NCBI RefSeq assembly: GCF_013393945.1
Contig: NZ_CP040297.1
Coordinates: forward strand, 6,538,809-6,602,808
Length of the DNA stretch: 64,000 nucleotides
From: Nostoc sp. TCL26-01
GTDB lineage: Bacteria; Cyanobacteriota; Cyanobacteriia; Cyanobacteriales; Nostocaceae
Reading direction: 5' to 3'
Under the pieces are notes generated by a model, which was not told where the DNA came from, searched no databases, and worked only from the letters and a program-made list of their open reading frames with translations. Position numbers and translations under genes: made by a program. The stretch's first letter is position 1. The number at the start of each line of letters is the position of its first letter. Of this stretch, positions 29,335-37,729 are shown piece by piece.

Positions 29335-32300
29335 CTACTCAAAAGAACTAATGAGAGTAACGCGCCCCTGAGAACTGTAAGCAACTTCAGCAATAGACAG
29401 ATTGGGGTCGAATAATTCGTCTACAATGTGCTGGGCTGATTGCTGGGGATTTAAGGTAGGACTTAAATCAATGGCTCTGGTGAACACATTTGGCCATTCC
29501 CATCTCAGGGTTTTAACTAATCCAAATAAACCAGCACCAATTGCCCCAAAATTAACCTTATGCTCAAATCCGAAGGCTCCATCCAAGCGAGTGACGGTGA
29601 AGAAACAACTGCGCTCATAGCGTCCGGCTTCGGTGAGGGATTTCTTCAGGTGCTTGGCTATGAAGAAGATGTGCTTGACAATTTCTTTTTCTTGTGGTAA
29701 AAAATCTATCTTGCCAGTTGGCTCAACCGCAAATCCGGGGTGGATGTGGATAAAAGCGCCGATTGTGCCGAAGTTGGTAGCGATCGCAGATAATTTATCT
29801 TGTAGCAATTGTTCGGTCATATCTGCGAGGGTGATGCGGTTGACGCTGGCGGGTAAGGGCGCTTGTTGGGGGATGAGGGATTGGGGGAAGCTTAAGACTA
29901 CAACTTTCCAACCCCGTTCTGTGAGAGACTGCGCTACTTGGGAGGTGGTGAGGGAACCATCATCGGTAATTAAACAGATGTGTCCCTCTGGTAAAGTCAA
30001 GTCTAAGCTATCTGGTGCTGGCAGGTATTTGAGTTTGGCTGGACGGCGTTGTACCCCATCGATTATTTGGACTGGCTGCCAGTTAAGCTCAGACTGAGAC
30101 TTTTTTTTTTCACCTCCCGCCAGCTTTTGGAGGTAGTCAACGATTTGCCCGATGGTGCGGAGGTCGCCTAATTCTTCGATGTTGGGCTTGGGTAAGTCGG
30201 GATACATTTCTTGCATCGCCCCTAATATTTCCACCCGTTTAATCGAGTCGATTCCTAAGTCTGCCTCCATATCCATTTCTAGCTCTAGCATCTCTACTGG
30301 GTAGCCAGTTTTATCGCTGGTGATGTTCAGCAGAGTTTGAGCTAAATCTGCATAATCTGTGGTGTCTGCTACGACTTCAGGCTCAGGAGTTGTGGGAACC
30401 ACGACTGGCTCAACGGGAGCAACTACGGGGGTGACTGTGATAGTTGCAGTCACAACTGGCGCTGGCATTTCTGCGGCTTGTTGCGCTTGCTGGATGGCAA
30501 TTTCTACCGAGTGGCTAATGGCTGAGTTGGCTTGCAGATAATCAACGATTTGCCCGATGGTGCGTTTTTCTGCCAGTTCTTCTAAGTTGGGCTTGGGTAA
30601 GTCGGGATACAGTTCTTGCAAGCCTCCCAGGATTTCTACTCGTTTAATCGAGTCAATCCCTAAGTCAGCCTCCATATCCATTTCCATTTCCAGCATTTCT
30701 ACTGGGTAGCCTGTCTTGTCGCTAATAATTGCTAAGAGGTTTTTATCCAAGTCAGCAATGTTAACGGCGGTAGTCACTGAAGTGACGACAGGTGCAACAG
30801 GTGCGGGGGTAAGTTCTTCAACTTTGTTGACGACAGGTGTAACGGGTGTCTCAATTACAGTCTCAACAACTATAGAAGTAGCAACTGTCGGTGCTGCAAC
30901 TACAGGTGGCTGTGCGATTTCCCAAGTTGCTGGCGCGGGGGTGACGACAGGTGCAGTCTCAACAGTCTCAACTAGTTTGGCAGTGGGAGGTACAGGTGCT
31001 TCCACGATGGGTGCATCGATGGTGAAAGCGGGAGCTTCCTTGACTGCTGTGTCGGTGACTGGTACACTCGCTGTACTAGACAACACCATTGCATACTGCT
31101 GTTGAATCAGTTCAAAAAAGTTTCTCGCGTAAGCTACCTGTTCTTGAAGATATTTTTCATGGATGCGGAGGGTTTCACCTTGTTGGGAGTGAAACTGCAC
31201 CATGCTGCGCTCTAAGCTTTCCATAACAACTAGTTTAAGCTGGGCAGCTTCTTGGGAAGACTTAGCGTTAGCAAACAAGGCGTTTTGTTGCTGCATCAGT
31301 TGGAAGAATGCTTTGGTGTATTCCATCTGATGATTGAGATAAGTACCATGAACTTGGAGATTCTCAGCTTGATTTTGCTGGAACTGGGTTGTCAGGTACT
31401 CTAAGCTTTCTAGCACTCGTTGGCAATTGGCCAGGTTTTCTGGTGTTTGCATCTTCAGTTCTTCGGCTAGTTGGGGTGAAAGGAGCGCAGGATTCATTGC
31501 AGGTTGTGGTTGAGTGACACTAGTAGAGTTATCCGAAATTGTGGGCGGTTGGGTAACACGTCCGTTGGTTGCTTTGATGTGATTGAGTGGGGAGTTAGAA
31601 GAAGAGAATTCAGCACTTTTTACTTGTTCAGCAGATATGCTTACACGTCCATTACCATTACCATTACTGGTGGGAATTGGTGCGGGTTCAGCCTTTGTAG
31701 GCGTAGCAGGGGGTAAAGTAACTTTGTGTCCGTTATTCAAGGCTTCCGCGAAAGCATTTTTGGTTTTTTCAGACACATAGTTGATACCTCTTAGCTTCAC
31801 ACTCAGAGCTTTTTTATTCTCAACCGGGGGTAGTGTGGGTTGGGTTTGGTAGGGGTCGAGATTTTTTAACGACATACCCAAGACGCGCATTTGTACAGTT
31901 GCTTCCCTGAGAGAGCGATCGCTATTTTTCTGCACACTAGGATTCAAAGCAATGGTAGTATGGGGGCGATCGCCTAAAATATCTTTGACTAAGTTAGTCA
32001 GGATTCTCTTGGGGCCAAATTCCACGAAGCAAGAACCACCCGCAGCGTAGATATTCTCAATCTCTTGCTTAAACAGTACGGAGTTGGCAAGGTGAGTTTC
32101 TAAGATTTTTTGAATGCTTTGGGGTTCTTTGGGATACTGCTTACCTGTGACGTTGGTGAAAACAGGGATTTTGGGTTCGTGGAATTGAACAGACTTAGTA
32201 GCAATGGCGAAGGATTTTTGAGCGAAGGCAATTAGCGACGTGTGGAAAGCGGCGGAGACTGGTAACAATACAGTCGCACATCCTTGTTTTTGTAAAGCCT

Positions 32301-34734
32301 GATGGACTTTCGTAATTTCGCCGGTGGGGCCTGCTAAGACAAACTGAGTGGGAGAATTATAGTTGGCGATGGTAACTTGGGGGAACTGTTTGAGAATTGG
32401 TTCCACCTTGCTAATATCTTCCTTCACTGCCAACATACTACCAGGATCATGGTCTGGGTCTTCTGGTGCAGCCATTGCTTGTCCCCTAGCTTTCACCAGG
32501 TACATATAATCTTGGTCACTCAACACACCCGCAGCCCACAAGGCGGTAATTTCCCCGAAACTGTGTCCAGCTACAAAGTCAGATTTAAATCCGGCTTGTT
32601 TCAAGATGGCATATAAGCCAGCACTAAATGCCCCAATTGCAGGTTGTGCATATTCTGTGCGTTGCAAGGCTGCCATTTGAGCATTTTTCTCGGCTTCCTC
32701 AAACACAGGATGGGGGAAAACAATTTCCGACAAAGGACGCAAGTTATCTTTGAGTAACAGTCCATCCATGTAACCAAACAGACGGCGCAAGGTGGGGAAG
32801 TTCATCACTAACTCCCGTCCCATTTCCAAGTATTGAGAACCTTGTCCAGAGAACAAAGACACAACTTTGCCGCCCAACTCCATTCCCGCCGCGCGGTAGA
32901 AAATACCTTGGGGATGTTCCCAATTAGCAACTGAGCCTTTATGCTTCAGCCAGTCAATGCTAATTTGCATCAACTTACAAGCTTCTAGCAAATTCTCCGC
33001 CACAAACCCAACTCTTGCAGCATTCAGAGGAATTTCTAGTGACTGACATTCTTGCACTAACTGAGCGTAATGTCTCTCACCACCCTCAGATTGTAACTTC
33101 CCTAAAACTTCCTCACATTTCTTCAACAGTTCGCCGGGGTTAGCAGCATACATGAGAATTTCACGGGCGCTGTTATGTAGGCGATAAGGGCGGTTTTGTT
33201 CTGCTTCGTATTCTTCTAAAACAACGTGGTAGTTTGTCCCACCAAAACCGAAAGAACTCACACCAGCCCGTCGTGGTGCTTCCCCTTCTGCCCGAATCCA
33301 AGGTCTAGTTTGGGTATTAAGATAGAAAGCAGAATTTTTAATATTCAGCTTGGGGTTAGGCTCAGTAATATTGATTGTGGCTGGTAAGATTTTGTGGTGC
33401 AATGCCAAGGCTGTTTTAATCAAACTTGCCGCACCCGCCGCCGCTTTGGTGTGACCAATTTGAGATTTCACACTCCCCAAAGCAATGTGCTGTTTTTGCT
33501 CGTCGTGTTCGCCAAAGAAGTCTCTCAAAGAACCGAACTCAGTGGGGTCGCCAGCCATTGTCCCTGTACCGTGGGCTTCCATTAACCCAACAGTGGCAGG
33601 AGAAAAACCAGCATCTTCATAGGCACGACGCAAAGCAGTGACTTGACCTTCTTTACGGGGAGCATAAATACTCTTATACCGTCCATCGCTGGAAGTCCCG
33701 ATACCTTTAATGACAGCGTAGATTTTATCATTGTCACGTTCGGCATCTTCCAGGCGCTTCAACACCAGCATACAGATACCTTCACCCAGCATCATCCCGT
33801 CAGACTTAGCATCGAAAGGTTTCACACTCTCGCTAGGAGATACGGCTGGAGTTTTACTGAAGGAAATGTACGCCATGATGGTGTTATCTGTGTCTACACC
33901 ACCAGTCAGCATCATCTCAGCCCGATGCTCAACTAGTTCGCTGATAGCCATTTTCAAAGCACCGAAGGAACTAGCGCAGGCTGCATCAACAACGCAGTTC
34001 ATCCCGCCAAAGTTCAAGCGGTTGGCGATACGTCCCGCGACGACGTTAGCTAACATCCCAGGGAAGGCGTTTTCATCCCATTTGATGTAAGCGCTTTTGA
34101 TTTTATCGACGATTTTTTTAGTATCTTCGTCAGAAAGTCCACTACTTTTGAGAACTTTTTCCCAGATAGGATACTCCAACCTAGCAGAAAGCGGCATACC
34201 CAATTGCTTGGCCATAGCCACACCTAAAATCACCCCGACCATTTCCCGACTAAATTCACGGGAGTCGCCATAACCTGCATCTTCCATCGCCTCTTTCGCA
34301 ACTACTAAACTTAATAGTTGGGAAACATCAGTGACTTCTAAAATGCTGGGAGGAATGCCAAATTCCATTGGGTTAAAATCCACCTCTGGAATAAACCCAC
34401 CTCTTTTACAGTAAGTTTTATCTTCTGGGGTTCTGGGGTTGGGGTCGTAATAATCTTCTACACTCCAATGAGTAGAAGGAACATCAGAAATACAATCAAT
34501 TTTGTTAACTATATTCTGCCAGTATTGACGTAAATTTCTAGCTTCAGGTAACAGCGAAGCCATGCCAATAATAGCGATAGGATTTTGTTGTAGTTGTCTA
34601 TTAATTTTGTTGATTGACATTGGTTTTTCTGATTTCATTTTTTTTTCCTCAATACACCTCAACAAAGCCTTTTCGCAGTTATTAATTTCGGATTCCAACT
34701 CCGCTAAGGCACTATCAATTGGATTAGCAGACAT
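29335..34734 (-). CDS. hglE: HglE, heterocyst glycolipid polyketide synthase
   Basis: 1799-aa PKS related to PfaA. Domains in order: ketosynthase (45-500; Cys near 252 in DAACASS, EAHGTGT, IGHTKAAAG); acyltransferase (630-940; GHSFGE Ser near 724); two helical repeats (1105-1215); Pro/Val/Thr linker; two ACPs with LGIDSIKRVEILG (Ser near 1360 and 1495); and the structural half of a ketoreductase (1545-1799). It loads and extends the C26-type chain of the heterocyst aglycone. The ATG at 34734 gives a coiled-coil N-terminus. An ATG at codon 33 with GAGG upstream is an alternative start. Expected to be expressed in differentiating heterocysts. Confidence 0.95.
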   Translation of the reverse strand: MSANPIDSALAELESEINNCEKALLRCIEEKKMKSEKPMSINKINRQLQQNPIAIIGMASLLPEARNLRQYWQNIVNKIDCISDVPSTHWSVEDYYDPNPRTPEDKTYCKRGGFIPEVDFNPMEFGIPPSILEVTDVSQLLSLVVAKEAMEDAGYGDSREFSREMVGVILGVAMAKQLGMPLSARLEYPIWEKVLKSSGLSDEDTKKIVDKIKSAYIKWDENAFPGMLANVVAGRIANRLNFGGMNCVVDAACASSFGALKMAISELVEHRAEMMLTGGVDTDNTIMAYISFSKTPAVSPSESVKPFDAKSDGMMLGEGICMLVLKRLEDAERDNDKIYAVIKGIGTSSDGRYKSIYAPRKEGQVTALRRAYEDAGFSPATVGLMEAHGTGTMAGDPTEFGSLRDFFGEHDEQKQHIALGSVKSQIGHTKAAAGAASLIKTALALHHKILPATINITEPNPKLNIKNSAFYLNTQTRPWIRAEGEAPRRAGVSSFGFGGTNYHVVLEEYEAEQNRPYRLHNSAREILMYAANPGELLKKCEEVLGKLQSEGGERHYAQLVQECQSLEIPLNAARVGFVAENLLEACKLMQISIDWLKHKGSVANWEHPQGIFYRAAGMELGGKVVSLFSGQGSQYLEMGRELVMNFPTLRRLFGYMDGLLLKDNLRPLSEIVFPHPVFEEAEKNAQMAALQRTEYAQPAIGAFSAGLYAILKQAGFKSDFVAGHSFGEITALWAAGVLSDQDYMYLVKARGQAMAAPEDPDHDPGSMLAVKEDISKVEPILKQFPQVTIANYNSPTQFVLAGPTGEITKVHQALQKQGCATVLLPVSAAFHTSLIAFAQKSFAIATKSVQFHEPKIPVFTNVTGKQYPKEPQSIQKILETHLANSVLFKQEIENIYAAGGSCFVEFGPKRILTNLVKDILGDRPHTTIALNPSVQKNSDRSLREATVQMRVLGMSLKNLDPYQTQPTLPPVENKKALSVKLRGINYVSEKTKNAFAEALNNGHKVTLPPATPTKAEPAPIPTSNGNGNGRVSISAEQVKSAEFSSSNSPLNHIKATNGRVTQPPTISDNSTSVTQPQPAMNPALLSPQLAEELKMQTPENLANCQRVLESLEYLTTQFQQNQAENLQVHGTYLNHQMEYTKAFFQLMQQQNALFANAKSSQEAAQLKLVVMESLERSMVQFHSQQGETLRIHEKYLQEQVAYARNFFELIQQQYAMVLSSTASVPVTDTAVKEAPAFTIDAPIVEAPVPPTAKLVETVETAPVVTPAPATWEIAQPPVVAAPTVATSIVVETVIETPVTPVVNKVEELTPAPVAPVVTSVTTAVNIADLDKNLLAIISDKTGYPVEMLEMEMDMEADLGIDSIKRVEILGGLQELYPDLPKPNLEELAEKRTIGQIVDYLQANSAISHSVEIAIQQAQQAAEMPAPVVTATITVTPVVAPVEPVVVPTTPEPEVVADTTDYADLAQTLLNITSDKTGYPVEMLELEMDMEADLGIDSIKRVEILGAMQEMYPDLPKPNIEELGDLRTIGQIVDYLQKLAGGEKKKSQSELNWQPVQIIDGVQRRPAKLKYLPAPDSLDLTLPEGHICLITDDGSLTTSQVAQSLTERGWKVVVLSFPQSLIPQQAPLPASVNRITLADMTEQLLQDKLSAIATNFGTIGAFIHIHPGFAVEPTGKIDFLPQEKEIVKHIFFIAKHLKKSLTEAGRYERSCFFTVTRLDGAFGFEHKVNFGAIGAGLFGLVKTLRWEWPNVFTRAIDLSPTLNPQQSAQHIVDELFDPNLSIAEVAYSSQGRVTLISSFE

Positions 34735-34780
34735 AAGACATATACTTTTCTGAAGTACTGTGAATTTTGCAGCTACTGTA

Positions 34781-34902
34781 AGGAGTGCTGAGTAGGGAGT
34801 GCTGAGTGCTGAGTGATGAGTAGGGAGTATTGAGTCAAAAGACTATCCCCTATCCCCTGTACCCTATCACCTATCACCTGTACCCTATCCCCTATCCCCT
34901 AC
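34781..34902. repeat. Heptamer tandem repeats upstream of hglE
   Basis: GAGTGCT/GAGTAGG variants (34781-34837), then CCTATCC/CCTGTAC/CCTATCA variants (34846-34902). The array runs into the 3' end of the adjacent small gene. Confidence 0.9.
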
Positions 34903-35163
34903 TAAATATTGCGGCAATAGGTCAATAACATTGTTGAAACTGGTAAAATAATCTTGAAGCGCGGTAGCTGCTTGACCAGTAAATTCAATCCATTCGTAAT
35001 GGTAGAGATTTTGAGTAATTGCATCCTCCTGGAACGGTGGAAACTTAGGAGTAGCTATTAAGACAGAAACGCTTTTTTCTCCCAAACTAGTTTGATTATC
35101 TAGCTTCACCGCAGCCACGTAGCTGGTATTAATGACAACGTTCTGTATCTTGATGAATGCCAT
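34885..35163 (-). CDS. Small conserved protein upstream of hglE (92 aa)
   Basis: Begins MAFIKIQNVVINTSYVAAVKLD and looks like a small beta-sheet protein; no enzyme motif, signal peptide or membrane helix. Small genes are known at the same place, just before hglE, in Anabaena PCC 7120, so a conserved position is likely; I infer orthology from that position only. The last codons (GGG GAT AGG GGA TAG) belong to the heptamer repeat, so the stop codon is repeat-derived. Probably co-directional with hglE; could be a leader gene of the cluster. Function unknown. Confidence 0.7.
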   Translation of the reverse strand: MAFIKIQNVVINTSYVAAVKLDNQTSLGEKSVSVLIATPKFPPFQEDAITQNLYHYEWIEFTGQAATALQDYFTSFNNVIDLLPQYLVGDRG

Positions 35164-35875
35164 AGCCAGTTTCAGCGTCCAGGATAATATATGTTATGGG
35201 ATTTGATTCAGAAAAGTTGACAAGTTCGTTACAGAAGAAACATCACCTTGACTCCGAAATCATACAGTTATCTGCACAGTTTCTCAAACGTATATAAGGT
35301 GATGGTGATGCAGGTAGTATAAGCAGGCAGAGAGCAGAAGGTGAAAAATCTTTTTTGTAAGTTTTGAGCTTTTTCAACTTAATAGTTATTTCTACCAAAC
35401 TGCACTTAGGGTTAGTTTTTACTGTGTCCCTCGCAAATAAATAACTAATTTGCCTGGCTGCTTTTTAGCATTGAATTAATACAAACAATAGCACACTTCA
35501 TGGAAACTAAATCATTTGTTTAAATTATTTTTATAAAAAGAATGGCTATTTGTTGATGAAAATTACAAATTTAGTATAGAACAGAAGTATAATTAATGAC
35601 TTACGAATAAAGACTTTGAATTTGTGGTGTTGCATCTATAAAGTTAACTTTATCTTGATGCAGATAGCGTTAAACCTGTTTTGTCTAACCAGTAATACTT
35701 GCGTAAATACATAAATTAAATTACTCAGATTACCAAAAAGATTTTTCAGCATCACATCATAATCAAAAGAGATTTTTTGATGACTTTTTAATATAAATGC
35801 CTAATTACTAGCAAAACGTATTTAGCAAGCAAACATTCATTTTATAGATTGTGCATCATAAACTTCTCTAAATTC
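35164..35875. other. Long AT-rich gap upstream of the hglE side
   Basis: About 700 bp without a supported gene. It should contain the promoter of the 92-aa gene and perhaps of hglE. No convincing regulatory motif was found by eye. Confidence 0.45.
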
Positions 35876-36016
35876 CTCTGTGTCTTGGTGTCTCTGTGGT
35901 TAAAAATAATTGATTGAACCACAAAGGCACAGCGAAAAGTCGGAGCAGAGGTTTCCTCCGTAGACGCTTTGCAGCTTGCCGCAGGCATCTGAACTTTTCA
36001 AGACAAAGACACAGAG
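35876..36016. repeat. CTCTGTG palindrome interrupted by a second repeat
   Basis: The left arm CCTCTGTGTCTTGGTGTC and a central AACCACAAAGGCACAG are separated from the right arm AGACAAAGACACAGAG by a 66-bp insert (35934-35999). The insert has its own inverted ends GAAAAGT / ACTTTTC and an internal CGGAG...CTCCG. This is a repeat nested inside a repeat. Confidence 0.75.
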
Positions 36017-36026
36017 AAAAACACTT

Positions 36027-37370
36027 TTAATATTTAGATGTTTTCACTGCTAATTTACCAGTCCATTTTTGCCAACGCCCAATGCCCCGGCTGACTAATT
36101 CTGGATTACTGTCGCCAGTAAAACAAATTCGTCCCATTCTTTCACAGGTAATCAAAATTTCCCCATGACCCATAAAAGGAGCAATCACAAAATGATTGGG
36201 GCTGGTGTATAAATTGAGCAAATAATTGACAATTCCTTCGATGCCTTCAATATTAATTTGTGTTTGGGGTTTGGAAATGATTTGATGAGAAAAAATCCCT
36301 ATATAAAGATTGTCTAGTAATAATTCATATTGAAAAGGCATTTGATTACGCTGGTAAAATTCATAGATATTTCCCTCAGAACGAATCACAGCCACCACCT
36401 TAGCTTCATCTACCAAATAATTATGCTGCCAATTAGGTGATAGAGTAGCGATCGCCAACGCTGCATCAGAAGGTAATAAACTCTGAAACTCAGTTTGGGA
36501 TGTCTCACCACAATATATTAAATGCCTCCCCGCAATCCATTCATCACCAGTTTGCACAATTGGTTCATCAAGAGCGATCGCTACATTATCATTTGTTGGT
36601 GCTGATTGACGTTGAGTTTTTTTAACCGCTAATTTCGCTGCTTTTTGGGCGATCGCACTTTGGTAAGCTAATATCTGAGCCGATTTTTGTTGATCTTGAA
36701 ACTCATCTACCAATTGCTTCTGTCGTTCAGCTTCGGCTGTATCACCCCTCGCCTCGGCTAATTCCTTCGCCTGTTGCGCCTCCTGTGCCAAGGTACGTTC
36801 TTTTGCACCAGCCCTGGCTACCTGTAATAGCGCTGTGGGACTATCCGCAATGGGTGTACCTTTAATTAGCTGCTTGACTTCTGGGTGAATTCCTTTAGCG
36901 ATTTGCTTCCCATGCTGAAAGGTGCGTTCCGAGTAGCCTGCTTCCTTGGCTAACTCCACAGTTCTTTTCAGAGGTGGTGAAACCGTTTCACCAGCTTTGA
37001 GGGTATGTTGATTATCGCCAACTTTCGCCCGTAGCCCCATCCGTTCTAAAATTTGGTCACGTTCCCACCACAATTCTGACCGTTCCAACGGTTCTAGTTC
37101 ATTACGAATCAAATTTTCGTCAATCTCCGCTAACCGTCCTTGGTCAGCATACTCATAATTGACAATATTACAGGCGATCGCCTCCAACCCCAACAACTTA
37201 CAAGCCGTCAGCCGATGCAACCCCGCAATCAAATTCAACTGCTGGTCTACTGTAATTGGGTTCAATAAACCATTAGCCTTGATTGACTCCTGCAACTCAT
37301 TCACCTTGTCACCCTTGACCGGACGGCGGTTGCGACCGATTTTAATTTGGTCTATGGGTACTATGGGCAT
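36027..37370 (-). CDS. ParB-domain protein fused to a degenerate DNA methyltransferase
   Basis: 447 aa. Residues 1-110 are a ParB/Srx-like N-terminal domain: LIAGLHRLTACKLLG (47-61) and the ENLIRNELEPLE box (85-96). A helical, partly coiled-coil middle section follows (100-255). The C-terminus ends in APFMGHGEILITCERMGR...RWQKWTG (397-440), which mirrors the DPFAGSGTTLIACERLGR...RWQ segment of N4/N6 DNA methylases. A DPPY-type catalytic motif is not visible and the DPF aspartate is Ala, so it is probably not an active methylase. DNA binding or nucleotide-dependent clamping is likely. It lies between the hgl and dev-like gene groups on the minus strand. Confidence 0.75.
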   Translation of the reverse strand: MPIVPIDQIKIGRNRRPVKGDKVNELQESIKANGLLNPITVDQQLNLIAGLHRLTACKLLGLEAIACNIVNYEYADQGRLAEIDENLIRNELEPLERSELWWERDQILERMGLRAKVGDNQHTLKAGETVSPPLKRTVELAKEAGYSERTFQHGKQIAKGIHPEVKQLIKGTPIADSPTALLQVARAGAKERTLAQEAQQAKELAEARGDTAEAERQKQLVDEFQDQQKSAQILAYQSAIAQKAAKLAVKKTQRQSAPTNDNVAIALDEPIVQTGDEWIAGRHLIYCGETSQTEFQSLLPSDAALAIATLSPNWQHNYLVDEAKVVAVIRSEGNIYEFYQRNQMPFQYELLLDNLYIGIFSHQIISKPQTQINIEGIEGIVNYLLNLYTSPNHFVIAPFMGHGEILITCERMGRICFTGDSNPELVSRGIGRWQKWTGKLAVKTSKY

Positions 37371-37527
37371 AACTACTACTTTTCAGTGCATCCAGTTAAA
37401 ACACCAACCATAACGACTAAGATACACCGAATTAGTTTCATTATTATCCAGAAATCCTGATTTTACCTCAATAATGTCTGATGGAACACAAATATAGCGA
37501 TCGCAATCAGCGAATAATAAATGGTCA

Positions 37528-37575
37528 TTAGTCATTGGTCATTGGTCATTAGTCAACAGTCATTAGTTATCCTCG
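37528..37575. repeat. Heptamer tandem repeats (GTCATTG/GTCATTA)
   Basis: Seven-base units of the GTCATTAGTCATTGG type in the gap between the ParB-like gene and devB-like gene. Confidence 0.85.
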
Positions 37576-37601
37576 GTTCTCTTTCTGCTGACTAGCCGCG
37601 A

Positions 37602-37615
37602 GTATTACAAATTAC
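37602..37615. promoter_or_regulatory. Candidate NtcA-binding site upstream of the devB-like gene
   Basis: GTA-TTACAAAT-TAC matches the NtcA consensus GTA-N8-TAC. It lies 115 bp before the ATG, and a weak TTAATT -10 candidate (37638-37643) is about right for class II spacing. The site lies in ATTACGAATTAC low-complexity sequence that recurs elsewhere, so a chance match is quite possible. Confidence 0.35.
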
Positions 37616-37729
37616 GAATTACAAAAAGAGTTTTTGGTTAATTGCAGATGAGTTGATAGCAGTTCACCAACGCAGCCATTTTGGCTATCTCCTGACTAAT
37701 CACAATGAGAATTTATTGGGAACGAAAAT

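Noticed and set aside
30359..31105. Ala/Thr/Val-rich open frames antisense to the HglE linker
   Set aside because: They mirror the Pro/Val/Thr-rich linker codons of hglE and have no independent support.
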